From JBFMCC01 sp037445635 (lineage in GTDB: Bacteria; Chloroflexota; Anaerolineae; Anaerolineales; Villigracilaceae), in contig JBBIKC010000030.1 of assembly GCA_037445635.1 (NCBI GenBank), forward strand, positions 1 to 42,476: a stretch of DNA of 42,476 nt, in the 5' to 3' direction. Both the position numbers and the translations under genes were made by a program. Each line of letters opens with the position of its first letter. Within the stretch, counting starts at the first letter, position 1. The notes below the pieces were generated by a model, which did no database searches, had not been told where the DNA came from, and saw only the letters and a program-made list of their open reading frames with translations. Below are positions 32,355-40,100 of the stretch, one piece after another.

Positions 32355-33525
32355 GCCGCTTTCCCCAATTCAAAACAAAAACCCAGGATGCGGCGATGAT
32401 GATTCCGCCCATGCGCCGCCAGAAGAATTTTTGCAGAAGACGCCAGCGGACGCGGTACAGGATCTGCGCGATGACCCAGCGCGCCGTGAGCGTCTGACCG
32501 AGTGCGCTTCGCAGGACCCGCCGCCTGTATCCGTTAAACGAAAATTCATTCCGCTGAAAGGCTTCGCCGATTTCGCGCGCCGCCACCAGGCCGTATCCCA
32601 GCGCCATGCTGATGCCCTCGCCGAAGATGGGGTCCGCGCCGACCGCGTCGCCCGCGAGCAGCACGCGCGGCACCGACATCTCCGCCCGCGGACTGAACCA
32701 GCGGATGGGATATCCTTTCAATTCCACATCATCGAGATCGAATCCATGCCGCGCCATCTCCTCTGCGAGAGGTTCCTTCAACGGCGGTCGTTGCATATCC
32801 GCGAGGATGTTCGTGTCGTAAATGCCCCAGCATCTCATTGGCTGTCCGTTGACTTGTGTGGGAAAGTCCCAGGTGTAGCCCGCGATTCCATTTGGCACAG
32901 GGAAGAAATCGAAATAGGCGACCCCCTCACGTCTCCACCGCCCTGCGGGCACCTCCCCCAAATCCGAAGGATTTAGGGGAGGAAGGGAGGGGGTTAATAC
33001 CTCCAGCAGCCGCGCGGTATGCACGGGCGTGTTCGGCAGGATGCAGCGGCGTGTGACCCCGTTCGAGCCGTCCGCGCCGACGACGACCTGCGCACGGAAG
33101 TTTCCCTGATCGGTTTCCACGGTTACGCCGTCGGCATCAGGGATTACATTTTTCGCGGACACCGATTCCCGAATCTCGATTCCCGCTTCACGTGTCTTTT
33201 TCGCCAGCCAGTGGTCGAACTCGTCGCGGCGGATGATGCGGATGGCGTGCCGCTTTGGAACGCGGACGTTCAATCCCTTGCCCTCGAAGTCGAGGTGTGC
33301 GGCGGCCGCGTCCACGTGCGGGATCTCGGACACGTCCAGGCCGAGGCGCTCGAGGATGATCTCCGCGTCGAGCACGAGTCCGCCCGCGCACAGTTTGGGG
33401 CGGGGGTAACGCGCCTTTTCCAGAATCCGGATGCGGTCCGCGAGATGCGGAAAGTCCCGCGCGAGATGCAGGGCGGTGGAGAGTCCGGCCGGTCCGCCGC
33501 CCAGAATGAGGATGTCTTTTGGCAT
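32344..33525 (-). CDS. Geranylgeranyl-reductase-family FAD protein
   Basis: A 393-residue flavoprotein. The dinucleotide-binding motif ILGGGPAGLSTALHLA is at the N terminus, VVVGADGSNGVTRR in the middle, and VLLAGDAVGADPIFGEGISMALGYG near the C terminus, all as in geranylgeranyl reductases and related FAD hydroxylases/reductases. It probably reduces isoprenoid chains, but oxidative substrates are possible. A 75-base palindromic repeat (32921-32995) adds a LTPSLPPLNPSDLGEVPAG-type stretch in frame. ATG at 33525 is used; there is no Shine-Dalgarno sequence, and TATAAT ends 15 bases upstream, so the transcript is nearly leaderless. It converges with recO and diverges from the LuxR-type gene. Confidence 0.9.
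   Translation of the reverse strand: MPKDILILGGGPAGLSTALHLARDFPHLADRIRILEKARYPRPKLCAGGLVLDAEIILERLGLDVSEIPHVDAAAAHLDFEGKGLNVRVPKRHAIRIIRRDEFDHWLAKKTREAGIEIRESVSAKNVIPDADGVTVETDQGNFRAQVVVGADGSNGVTRRCILPNTPVHTARLLEVLTPSLPPLNPSDLGEVPAGRWRREGVAYFDFFPVPNGIAGYTWDFPTQVNGQPMRCWGIYDTNILADMQRPPLKEPLAEEMARHGFDLDDVELKGYPIRWFSPRAEMSVPRVLLAGDAVGADPIFGEGISMALGYGLVAAREIGEAFQRNEFSFNGYRRRVLRSALGQTLTARWVIAQILYRVRWRLLQKFFWRRMGGIIIAASWVFVLNWGKRLRP
32921..32995. repeat. Palindromic repeat family D inside the flavoprotein gene
   Basis: Inner arms CCTCCCCTAAATCC / GGATTTGGGGGAGG with a TTC loop, outer arms ACCCCCTC / GAGGGGGT. At 75 bases (25 codons) it keeps the frame. Confidence 0.8.
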
Positions 33526-33540
33526 GGATTTTGTGCGGGG

Positions 33541-33546
33541 ATTATA
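33541..33546 (-). promoter_or_regulatory. -10 box of the flavoprotein gene
   Basis: TATAAT on the minus strand (ATTATA on the plus strand) ends 15 bases before the ATG at 33525. No clear -35 is seen. Confidence 0.5.
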
Positions 33547-33563
33547 GCGGGAATCGACGCGGC

Positions 33564-33592
33564 TTGACCTAGAACATATGTTCCAATATAAT
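33564..33592 (+). promoter_or_regulatory. Leaderless promoter with an SOS-box-like palindrome
   Basis: -35 TTGACC (33564-33569), 17-base spacer, -10 TATAAT (33587-33592). The ATG follows six bases after the -10, so the expected first transcribed base is the A of the ATG. The spacer contains the perfect palindrome GAACATATGTTC (33572-33583), which fits the Bacillus-type LexA box GAAC-RNRY-GTTC. Confidence 0.7.
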
Positions 33593-33598
33593 GACCGC

Positions 33599-34024
33599 AT
33601 GTTTCTCCTGCCTCCCCGCCTGCGGCGTCTGTTCGAGCGAAACAAAGGGGTGGACGAATCGCGCCGCTTCTTGCAGGAGCAGGAAATGCTCACGATTGTA
33701 AGAGAACTTGCAAGAGAACAGGGTCGTTCGGAAGAAGAAATTATTGCTGAGTTTACGAAGGCCGGCTGGGATCAATTCCGAATGGAAAACGATGTTGAAG
33801 AGTGTTGGAATTCGCTCTCTGACCGCGAACAGGAGGTCGTCGCGCTGGCCTGTCTTGGTCATCGGAATTACGAAATCGCCGGGATTCTGAGCATCGCGCC
33901 TGAAACTGTAAAGACCCATTTGCAGAACATTTTCGTCAAATTCAGGTTGCATAGCAGAAAAGAGTTGCGCCTCGCGCTGAAGAACTGGGACTTTGTGAAA
34001 TGGTGGGAAGACACCCATGGTTAG
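33599..34024 (+). CDS. LuxR-type HTH regulator, leaderless
   Basis: A 141-residue protein. Residues 72-135 form a LuxR/GerE helix-turn-helix: LSDREQEVVALACLGHRNYEIAGILSIAPETVKTHLQNIFVKF, with the recognition helix APETVKTHLQNI. The N-terminal 70 residues are helical and charged, with no receiver or ligand-binding domain I recognise. The start at 33599 is chosen over an upstream in-frame ATG at 33578 because that one lies in the promoter spacer; the chosen ATG is just six bases after TATAAT. If the palindrome in the promoter binds LexA, the gene would be part of the SOS response. A terminator follows at 34078. Confidence 0.85.
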   Translation: MFLLPPRLRRLFERNKGVDESRRFLQEQEMLTIVRELAREQGRSEEEIIAEFTKAGWDQFRMENDVEECWNSLSDREQEVVALACLGHRNYEIAGILSIAPETVKTHLQNIFVKFRLHSRKELRLALKNWDFVKWWEDTHG

Positions 34025-34077
34025 GAGTGGCTTATTCTCCTTCCCTGTATCCGGCTCACCCAACGGATTACCCTGAA

Positions 34078-34114
34078 AATCCCCCGACAAATCCCCTGGC
34101 GGGGGATTGTTTTT
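34078..34114 (+). terminator. Terminator after the LuxR-type gene
   Basis: Arms AATCCCCC / GGGGGATT enclose GACAAATCCCCTGGC, followed by GTTTTTC. Confidence 0.75.
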
Positions 34115-34177
34115 CGATTTCGTCTGCGCTACTTTGGGAATGTTGTATGCCGACCTGGTTCTTCAGAGGATTTACAA

Positions 34178-34597
34178 ATGGCACGATCAAGACAACCAAT
34201 ACAAGTATTATTGATTTACGCGCACAGCGACAAGGCATCCGTTCGCAATCTATATACTCGAATCGTAAAAGATGGAGTGAATGTATGGCTGGATACCGAG
34301 CGACTCTTCCCCGGTCAGGACTGGCAGAACGAGATTCGCCAGGCGATTCTCAAAAGCGACGCGGTCATCGTCTGCCTCTCGCGTCGTTTCAACAGGCGGA
34401 AGGGATACCGCCACGAGGAACTGAAGATCGCGCTCGAGAAGACAAAGTGGCTTCCTGATAGCGAAGCCTTCATTATCCCCGTTCGGCTCGAGGAATGCGG
34501 CATGCCCGATTCCCTGCGCCGCCTGCACCGCGTGGACCTGTTCAAGGCAGATGGCTATCAAAACCTGATGCGCGCCATCAAGGAACGATTCGATTGA
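34178..34597 (+). CDS. Stand-alone TIR-domain protein
   Basis: A 139-residue protein that is a single TIR domain (TIR_2 type). The first strand IQVLLIYAHSDK, the BB-loop region VNVWLDTERLFPGQDW, and the following helix WQNEIRQAILKSDAVIVCLS match bacterial TIR proteins. Glu52 (QNEI) is at the position expected for the catalytic glutamate of NAD-cleaving TIR domains. Such domains commonly act in phage defence by degrading NAD or making signal nucleotides. It is the only intact copy in a cluster; three decayed relatives lie at 35651-37141. AGAGGA precedes the ATG. Its last 20 bases overlap the convergent acyltransferase gene. Confidence 0.88.
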   Translation: MARSRQPIQVLLIYAHSDKASVRNLYTRIVKDGVNVWLDTERLFPGQDWQNEIRQAILKSDAVIVCLSRRFNRRKGYRHEELKIALEKTKWLPDSEAFIIPVRLEECGMPDSLRRLHRVDLFKADGYQNLMRAIKERFD

Positions 34598-35636
34598 CGA
34601 ACGGGATTTTCTGCAGGATGTATACCGCGCAGAAGGATGCAACGAAAGCAATCACGCTGGCGAGCGGGATGCTCCAGAGGGGGCTCCCCATTTCAACATT
34701 GAAATGAATCAGCGGGATGTGACCGCCGATGATGTCCAGGACCAGCACGTGAATCAGATAGATCCCGAAACTCGCCGCCGCGGCTTTCTTCACCAGGTTG
34801 AGAGTAACAGGATGAGCCAGGGACTTGTGCCCCGACAGTGATTTGAGCAGGAGAAAACTGCCGGCCGAGGCCAGCATCACATTGAGACTCAGGTACTGGT
34901 AGAAGAATTCTGAAAATTCCCCGACCTGCAATGACATCAGGTATGTCCCTGCGGCGGTTGCGAAGGCGCCGGTCAGCCAGACGATGAACGCAATCCAGAT
35001 GCTTCGAGGCGACAGGGAAACTTCGCTCAACAAATAACCAAGTATGAAATAACCGATGAAACCCGTGGCCATGGGAACGCTGACCCCGATTCTCAGGTCC
35101 CACGCCTGCTCGAGCAGCGTCATCCCCGGCTGGAAGAACAGCCATAACGCCATGAAATACCATAGAACGGATCTGGGAGCCGATGCCGCGATTGGCCGCA
35201 GAAGAGGCGTAATAAGGTAGACCCCGATCAAGGCATATAAAAACCACAGGTGGTAATATGTGCCATCCAGCAGGAACAAGCGCAGGATGATCTTGTTCGT
35301 GCAGGCACTCTCGTTGACGACACAGCGCCAGAACAAATAGACCAGCGACCAGACGATGAACGGAATCGCCAGTTTCATTGCCCGCTTAAGGAAGAAATCC
35401 TTCATCGGTTCGTTCTTCCCCAGAAGCAGAGCGCCGCTGACCATGAAAAGCAGGGGAACGGACACGCGGGCAATCGAGTCGTAGATGTTGCCGGTCATCC
35501 AGGCGGAAAACGGGACCTTGCCCCAGTCATACAACAGGTCCGCGGCAACGTGGATGACGACCACCAGGAAGATGGCAACCACGCGGATGAAATCGATCCA
35601 GTACAGGCGTCCCGAGTCGTTGGCTGGTTGGGTCAT
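34578..35636 (-). CDS. Membrane acyltransferase (acyltransferase 3 / WecH type)
   Basis: A 352-residue membrane protein with about ten helices. The N-terminal LYWIDFIRVVAIFLVVVIH with His29 and the VSVPLLFMVSGALLL segment are signatures of the acyltransferase 3 family, which acylates surface glycans or lipids from the cytoplasmic side. ATG at 35636 is used because the longer frame to 35726 would run through a repeat in the TIR pseudogene region. No strong ribosome binding site is seen. Its relation to the TIR protein is convergent with a 20-base tail overlap; I see no functional link. Confidence 0.9.
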   Translation of the reverse strand: MTQPANDSGRLYWIDFIRVVAIFLVVVIHVAADLLYDWGKVPFSAWMTGNIYDSIARVSVPLLFMVSGALLLGKNEPMKDFFLKRAMKLAIPFIVWSLVYLFWRCVVNESACTNKIILRLFLLDGTYYHLWFLYALIGVYLITPLLRPIAASAPRSVLWYFMALWLFFQPGMTLLEQAWDLRIGVSVPMATGFIGYFILGYLLSEVSLSPRSIWIAFIVWLTGAFATAAGTYLMSLQVGEFSEFFYQYLSLNVMLASAGSFLLLKSLSGHKSLAHPVTLNLVKKAAAASFGIYLIHVLVLDIIGGHIPLIHFNVEMGSPLWSIPLASVIAFVASFCAVYILQKIPFVNRIVP

Positions 35637-35692
35637 GCCTCTTATTTTACTTGAAAAGAAATCAGCGTGTACTTTTCCACGCGGACGCGGAT

Positions 35693-35724
35693 ACCCCTGC
35701 GTACCCCTTCGGGGCACAGGTGGC
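35693..35724 (+). repeat. Repeat family C (CCCTGCGTACCCCTTCGGGG), copy 1
   Basis: The 32-base unit recurs identically at 36817-36848, at the same position in a second TIR fragment, where it runs into the N gap. A reversed, shorter relative lies at 35828-35849. Confidence 0.75.
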
Positions 35725-35753
35725 ACTTCGCCGTGACCGCGTCCACGCGCTCG

Positions 35754-35790
35754 AAGGTCGAGTAGGCGGTGTTCTTACGCCGTATCGAGA
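35754..35790. repeat. Palindrome GGTCGAGTAGGCG / CGCCGTATCGAGACC
   Basis: An imperfect dyad around TGTTCTTA inside the decayed TIR gene, where it separates the HAL and LTN blocks. It keeps the frame. Confidence 0.6.
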
Positions 35791-35858
35791 CCACGACCGT
35801 CTCACCAACAATGGCGTGGATAGCATACCCGAAGGGTACGCGGGGCTGGACAAAGAGA

Positions 35859-35945
35859 AAACTTGTGTTGAGCGGAGCGCCGTGCTGAGCCTGCCGAAGC
35901 ATCGAACCATCCTCCCAGGCCAGGGTTTCGACAGGCTCAACCTAT
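35859..35945 (+). repeat. Family A repeat parts inside the decayed TIR gene
   Basis: First part contains CCGTGCTGAGCCTGCCGAAGC, here split for display as CCGTGCTGAGC and CTGCCGAAGCAT; second part reads GGTTTCGACAGGCTCAACC. The TIR residues LPGQ lie between the two parts. Confidence 0.65.
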
Positions 35946-35999
35946 CAGATTGGGAATTGGAAATCCGCAAGGTTGTATGAAAGTTATAGCGTTGGGCGG

Positions 36000-36005
36000 T
36001 ATAAT
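36000..36005 (+). promoter_or_regulatory. -10 box upstream of the broken PIN gene
   Basis: TATAAT 17 bases before the ATG at 36023; the -35 is weak. Confidence 0.4.
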
Positions 36006-36022
36006 TACTTCTGGAAATCAAC

Positions 36023-36466
36023 ATGACCAAAATCTATCTTGATACTTGCTGTCTCAACCGCCCGTTTGACGATCAGACCCAAGAGCGAATTCGGCTTGAG
36101 TCCGAAGCGGTGTTGGCAATTATTTCCCGCATCGAAAAAGGCGAATGGGATTGGATTGGCAGCGATGTCTTGATGGATGAAATCGAGTAAACGCCCGATA
36201 CGCAAAAGTTGAGTCGGGCAAGATTATTGTCAGGTTTTATCAAACAAACGATTGAGATCGGCGAGAAGGAAGTGAGAAGAGCAAAGGAACTGCAAAAGGA
36301 AGGTTTTCAAGCCTTTGACGCTTTGCATCTTGCCTGCGCTGAATCCGCCAAAGCGGATGTATTTTTATCCACCGACGATCGCCTGTTGAGATTGGCAAAA
36401 CGAGTGTCAAAACGATTAAAAATACGAGTAATGAACCCTCTTGCATGGGTAGAGGAGATGATCTAA
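36023..36466 (+). pseudogene. PIN-domain toxin gene broken by one in-frame TAA
   Basis: Codons from ATG 36023 give IYLDTCCLNRPFDDQ (PIN N terminus with its metal-binding Asp) to SDVLMDEIE, then TAA at 36188-36190, and the same frame continues TPDTQKLSRARLL to AFDALHLACAESAKADVFLSTDDRLL and VMNPLAWVEEMI, stopping at 36464-36466. Together the parts make a complete PIN domain of about 147 residues. The stop stands where relatives usually have Gln or similar, so a single CAA to TAA change is the simplest cause. The 3' part could still be translated from TTG at 36209, but it would lack the first active-site Asp. The next gene overlaps by one base. Confidence 0.85.
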
Positions 36467-36687
36467 TGAACGCACAAACCATGTCTCTCGAACAAATCCG
36501 CGTTGCTGGTATGGAAGCACTGGCGCGTGAACTTGGGATTGTCGGCATGATTCGCTTTATGCAGCAATTTGAAACGGGACACGGCGATTACTCCAAAGAC
36601 CGGCATAAATGGCTGGAAAATCAAGACTTGGACGCCATCGTCAAGCGGATCGAGGAAAAACGCAAAGCCAGCAAGAAAGCGAAATAG
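36466..36687 (+). CDS. Small protein paired with the PIN gene, probable antitoxin
   Basis: A 73-residue, mostly helical protein (MSLEQIRVAGMEALARELG, then FMQQFETGHGDYSKDRHKW and a Lys-rich tail). I do not recognise a named family. Its ATG overlaps the stop of the PIN gene (TAATG), so the two were made together, and small proteins of this type often accompany PIN toxins. It remains intact although the partner is broken, as expected if losing a toxin is tolerated but losing its antitoxin is not. A terminator follows. Confidence 0.7.
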   Translation: MNAQTMSLEQIRVAGMEALARELGIVGMIRFMQQFETGHGDYSKDRHKWLENQDLDAIVKRIEEKRKASKKAK

Positions 36688-36691
36688 ACTG

Positions 36692-36722
36692 AAACGACGC
36701 GTTCTTATCGGCGCGTCGTTTT
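36692..36722 (+). terminator. Terminator after the PIN pair
   Basis: Arms AACGACGCG / CGCGTCGTT with a TTCTTATCGG loop and a T run. Confidence 0.85.
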
Positions 36723-36741
36723 TCATCCACCACCCGCGCGC

Positions 36742-36815
36742 AGAATCCGCTTATCCGCTATGCCATCCGTTGACAATCGCCCCCTGAAAGTATTTCTCTG
36801 CCACGCCCGCGCGGA
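36742..36815 (+). repeat. Direct repeat unit 1 (5' end of a TIR gene)
   Basis: AGAATCCGCTTATCCGCTAT and the following TIR start closely match 36923-36993. The unit covers the leader and the first 18 codons, so the TIR gene start was duplicated in tandem. Confidence 0.7.
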
Positions 36816-36848
36816 TACCCCTGCGTACCCCTTCGGGGCACAGGTGGC
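36760..36848 (+). pseudogene. TIR gene 5' fragment running into the N gap
   Basis: Reads RPLKVFLCHARAD, the first TIR strand, followed by repeat family C (36817-36848) at exactly the same codon as in the decayed TIR gene at 35651, and then unknown bases. Confidence 0.65.
36817..36848 (+). repeat. Repeat family C, copy 2
   Basis: Identical over 32 bases to the copy at 35693-35724; its right end is the N run. Confidence 0.75.
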
Positions 36849-36883
36849 NNNNNNNNNNNNNNNNNNNNNNNNNNNNNNNNNNN
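36849..36883. other. Run of 35 N (assembly gap)
   Basis: The bases are unknown and the true length may differ. The gap follows directly on a repeat that is present elsewhere, so an assembly break at a repeat is likely. Confidence 0.99.
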
Positions 36884-36922
36884 CCCATCTCACCAAAGCA
36901 GCGAAAGTCACCACCCTCGCCA

Positions 36923-36993
36923 AGAATCCGCTTATTCGCTATGACATCCGCTGGTCGCCCCCTCAAAGTCTTCCTCTGCCACGCCCGCGCGGA
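36923..36993 (+). repeat. Direct repeat unit 2 (5' end of a TIR gene)
   Basis: Matches unit 1 at 36742-36815 with scattered differences and continues into a longer TIR fragment. Confidence 0.7.
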
Positions 36994-37141
36994 CCGTGAC
37001 CGCGTCCACGCGCTCTACTCTCGTCTCACCAACGATGGCGTGGACGCGTGGCTGGACAAAGAGAAACCATGTGGTGAGCGAGGTCGAACCCTCTTCCCAA
37101 GCCAGGATCGGGATATAAAAGCAATCGAAACTATATTCTAA
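36941..37141 (+). pseudogene. Truncated TIR gene with a family A insertion
   Basis: Reads RPLKVFLCHARADRDRVHAL, then YSRLTNDGVDAWLDKEK, then PCGERGRT (a short family A relative at 37057-37080), then LFPSQD and a divergent tail to TAA. The first half of a TIR domain is undamaged and free of repeat C, so it shows what the ancestral sequence was. The insertion sits between DKEK and L(F/L)P, the same place as in the copy at 35651. The second half of the domain is missing. Confidence 0.75.
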
Positions 37142-37196
37142 TGTGATATATTGCTGAAACATGCTCCTTGTTGTGCCAATGTAGCGAGGTTTTTTG

Positions 37197-40100
37197 ATGG
37201 CGAATACGACAAATTTGCGAGTACGAGGCCCATATCCCAGTCAAACAATTACTACGGGGATACAAACCTACTATGTTGACGAGCGATTGGGCGCGGGTAC
37301 TCAAATTGGGAGAAAAATTACTTTATCTTGGCAGGGTGGAAGTATTGCGTCAGCAACATGTACTTGTACTGCAAAAGCAAGCCTGTCCCTGCCTTGTTCT
37401 CATATCCAAAGTGTTTTGAACTATAACGGCATAATTACTTCAACTGCGTATACGCCGAGACAAATATTTGCTCGCACAAGAAAATCTTCATCATCGAGCA
37501 AGAATTTGGTTTCAAGTTCTGTTTCGCTTTCAAGGTCTACCTCAATAACTCCCAGATCGCCAGAGATCGCCATCGGCAATGAAGCAGATTTGCCTGATTT
37601 CATAACCGAGATTGGACAGATTAAATTTGTAGTTAAAGCAGTTCAAGACGAGATTGAGGAGATACAAAACTCTCCTAACGTGAAGCAAGTCTTAATTACA
37701 AACGGCCAGTTGCTTGGAAGTATAGGGGAAAGTTTTCGATACAAATTTGACATGGGAGATGATTTTCGCTCTCCTCCAGATACTCCGATTGAATTACATA
37801 TTGGCGAGGAGGATCTAATTGTATCTGGTTCAATTCTTAGATGTGAGCCAGATAGTTTTGTTGAAATTGCTTTAGATCAATTTCACGGCAAGCATATTCC
37901 ACAAGCCCGACTTGTATCGCGGTTAGATTTTATTTGGAAATCCGCCGAAAAAAGACTCTTAGGTCTGGGGGAAGTTCCCAATTTGGATATTTTCAAATTT
38001 GCACTTAACCCTAGACCCGAAACCGCCTATGATGTTTCAGTTGATGAAGATTGGGGTAAATATCCACCAAATGATGAACAGAGGATGGCTTTGGTAGCAT
38101 CATTGGAGCAAAAAGTCAGTTTTGTGTATGGACCTCCAGGAACAGGTAAGTCACAAACTATTGGTTGGCTGGTGAAAGAGCTGATAAGACGTGATGAAAA
38201 GGTAATCATCACCTCGCATACTAATATTGCAGTTGACAATGCTTTGCAAAGAGTGTGCGACACAAGCGAGGGAAAAGTTCTACGTGACGAAGGCGATATT
38301 CTTCGGTTGGGAGAACCATTGAACAAGGGGCTTGATGATTTGCGTTTACCGCGAATTATTGAGAAAAAATCCGCAGGTTTGAAACAAAAATTGGACATGC
38401 TGAAACAGGAACAGCAGAGACTTGGCGAACAACTAGACACATGTACTGAGGAAATTGACATTTATCGGAGACATCAAAAGACGGTTGTAGAGCGTAAAAT
38501 GCTATCTGACTTTATCGATTCCTCCGATAAAGCAATTTCTGACTTTGATAAGACCGTTAAACAAAATCAGAAAAAGTTAAAGGAAATAAGAACCCTGATT
38601 TCAAGCCCAAAACTGCTCGACTTTCTATTGAGACCAGTCCGTGCTATTCAGTCTAATCAAATCGAGTCTAAAATTGCTCAGTTCCAAAAACACATTCAGC
38701 AACGAAAAACCCGAAGGGATAAGGCGGTCAAGGATTTGGAAATAGCCGAAGAAAAACTCCGAAACAACAATATTCCTTTGGTTTCTACCGAATTTGACAA
38801 CGCGTTGACAAACCTTTCAATCCAAAAATCAGAGTTGGCTACCAGTCTTGAAAAGATCAAGGAAACTGTTCAAGTCATTCAGGATCAATTAGACGAGATC
38901 GCCAAAAATGTAGTTTCGCAAGCGAGAATCATTGGGCTAACACTCTCAAAGCTTTGTATAGATCCGAGTGTATCGAAATTGCAATGTGAAAATTTAATCG
39001 TTGACGAATTAAGTACAGCGCCTTTCCCATTTGTTTTAGTCGCTCTTATTGCGCCGACGAAGCGAGCGATATTCTTTGGCGATCCAAAACAACTACCTCC
39101 GATTAGTTTGTCAAAGAGTGCTTTTGCCAAAAAATATTTACAAAGAGACACCTATGAGATTGTAAATCAGCATACGCCCGTAAGCCGAAAGCTGACTGAA
39201 CAATGGCGTATGCCCGCCAGTATTGTTGAATTTGTAAATTCGGCTATCTATCAAGGCGAACTTAAAACCCCTGATGAATTAGAGCGGCAACGGAACAAGG
39301 AAATTCTTGAAGACGAAAAATCCCCGTTTGTCAATGTGCCCTTCAAAGATCATCAGGTCATTTTTGTAGATACATCTTCTATAAGTCCGTGGTGCGGATA
39401 CGACGCCAACCAATCGCGATACAACTTATATTCTGCTCATATTATCGCGGAAATTATCGCGCAAGAAGTTGAAGAAAAGCCAGATTGGTCAAGCGCAAAC
39501 GATGATGAGAAGAGAAAAATAGGGGTAATTTGCCCTTATCGCGCCCAAAAGCAGTTGTTGAAAAAATTATGTCATTCCCGCCTTGAAATGGTAGGAAAAC
39601 TTGATTTGATAGATAACTATGTGGACTTCCATACAGTTGATTCTTTTCAGGGCGAACAGAGGGATGTAATTATCCTTGACCTGACTGCTGGACAACCCTC
39701 TAGCCCTGGAATTCGCTTGAGCGAAAAAACAGAATTTGAGATTGCGGGGAAACGACCTGTTAGTAAAGTTCGTAGGCTGCTTAATGTGGCTATTACGCGC
39801 ACAAAGTACCAACTTGTTATTGTGGGTAACAGGAGTTATTTCGAGAGAGAGTTCAAAGATGATCCAAACGAATTTGTTTTGAACATTATTGAGCGTGCTT
39901 CGCAAGGTAAAAGAAAATCTCACGCGTCAATTGATGGTGAAGATCTATTGAGTGGACAAAAGACGGTGAAGTCAGGAAACTCTTTGTTTTTAAGCGAAAC
40001 AGACTTTTATGTCCACCTGAAAAAGGATTTGGATAGAGCGACTAATTCTGTGGTGATTGTTAGCCCCTTCATTACTCGTAATCGCGTTCAGGAATTGCTT

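Larger units (their letters stand above)
35651..35980 (+). pseudogene. Decayed TIR gene carrying several in-frame repeat insertions
   Basis: TIR blocks can be followed in order: a degenerate first strand (QRVLFHADAD), RDRVHAL, LTNNGVD, LDKEK, LPGQ and DWELEIRKVV, then TGA. Between blocks lie TPAYPFGAQVAL, EGRVGGVLTPYRDHD, SIPEGYAG, TCVERSAVLSLPKHRT and GFDRLNLS. The first is repeat family C (35693-35724), the second a GGTCGAGTAGGCG / CGCCGTATCGAGACC palindrome (35754-35790), the third a reversed family C piece, and the last two halves of family A. All five keep the frame. The protein stops after about 70 TIR residues, half a domain, so I call it a pseudogene despite the open frame. Confidence 0.75.

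Noticed and set aside
35651..37141. The repeated TIR and repeat units as a CRISPR array
   Set aside because: Units differ in length, are irregularly spaced and are parts of a coding family; no regular repeat-spacer pattern exists.
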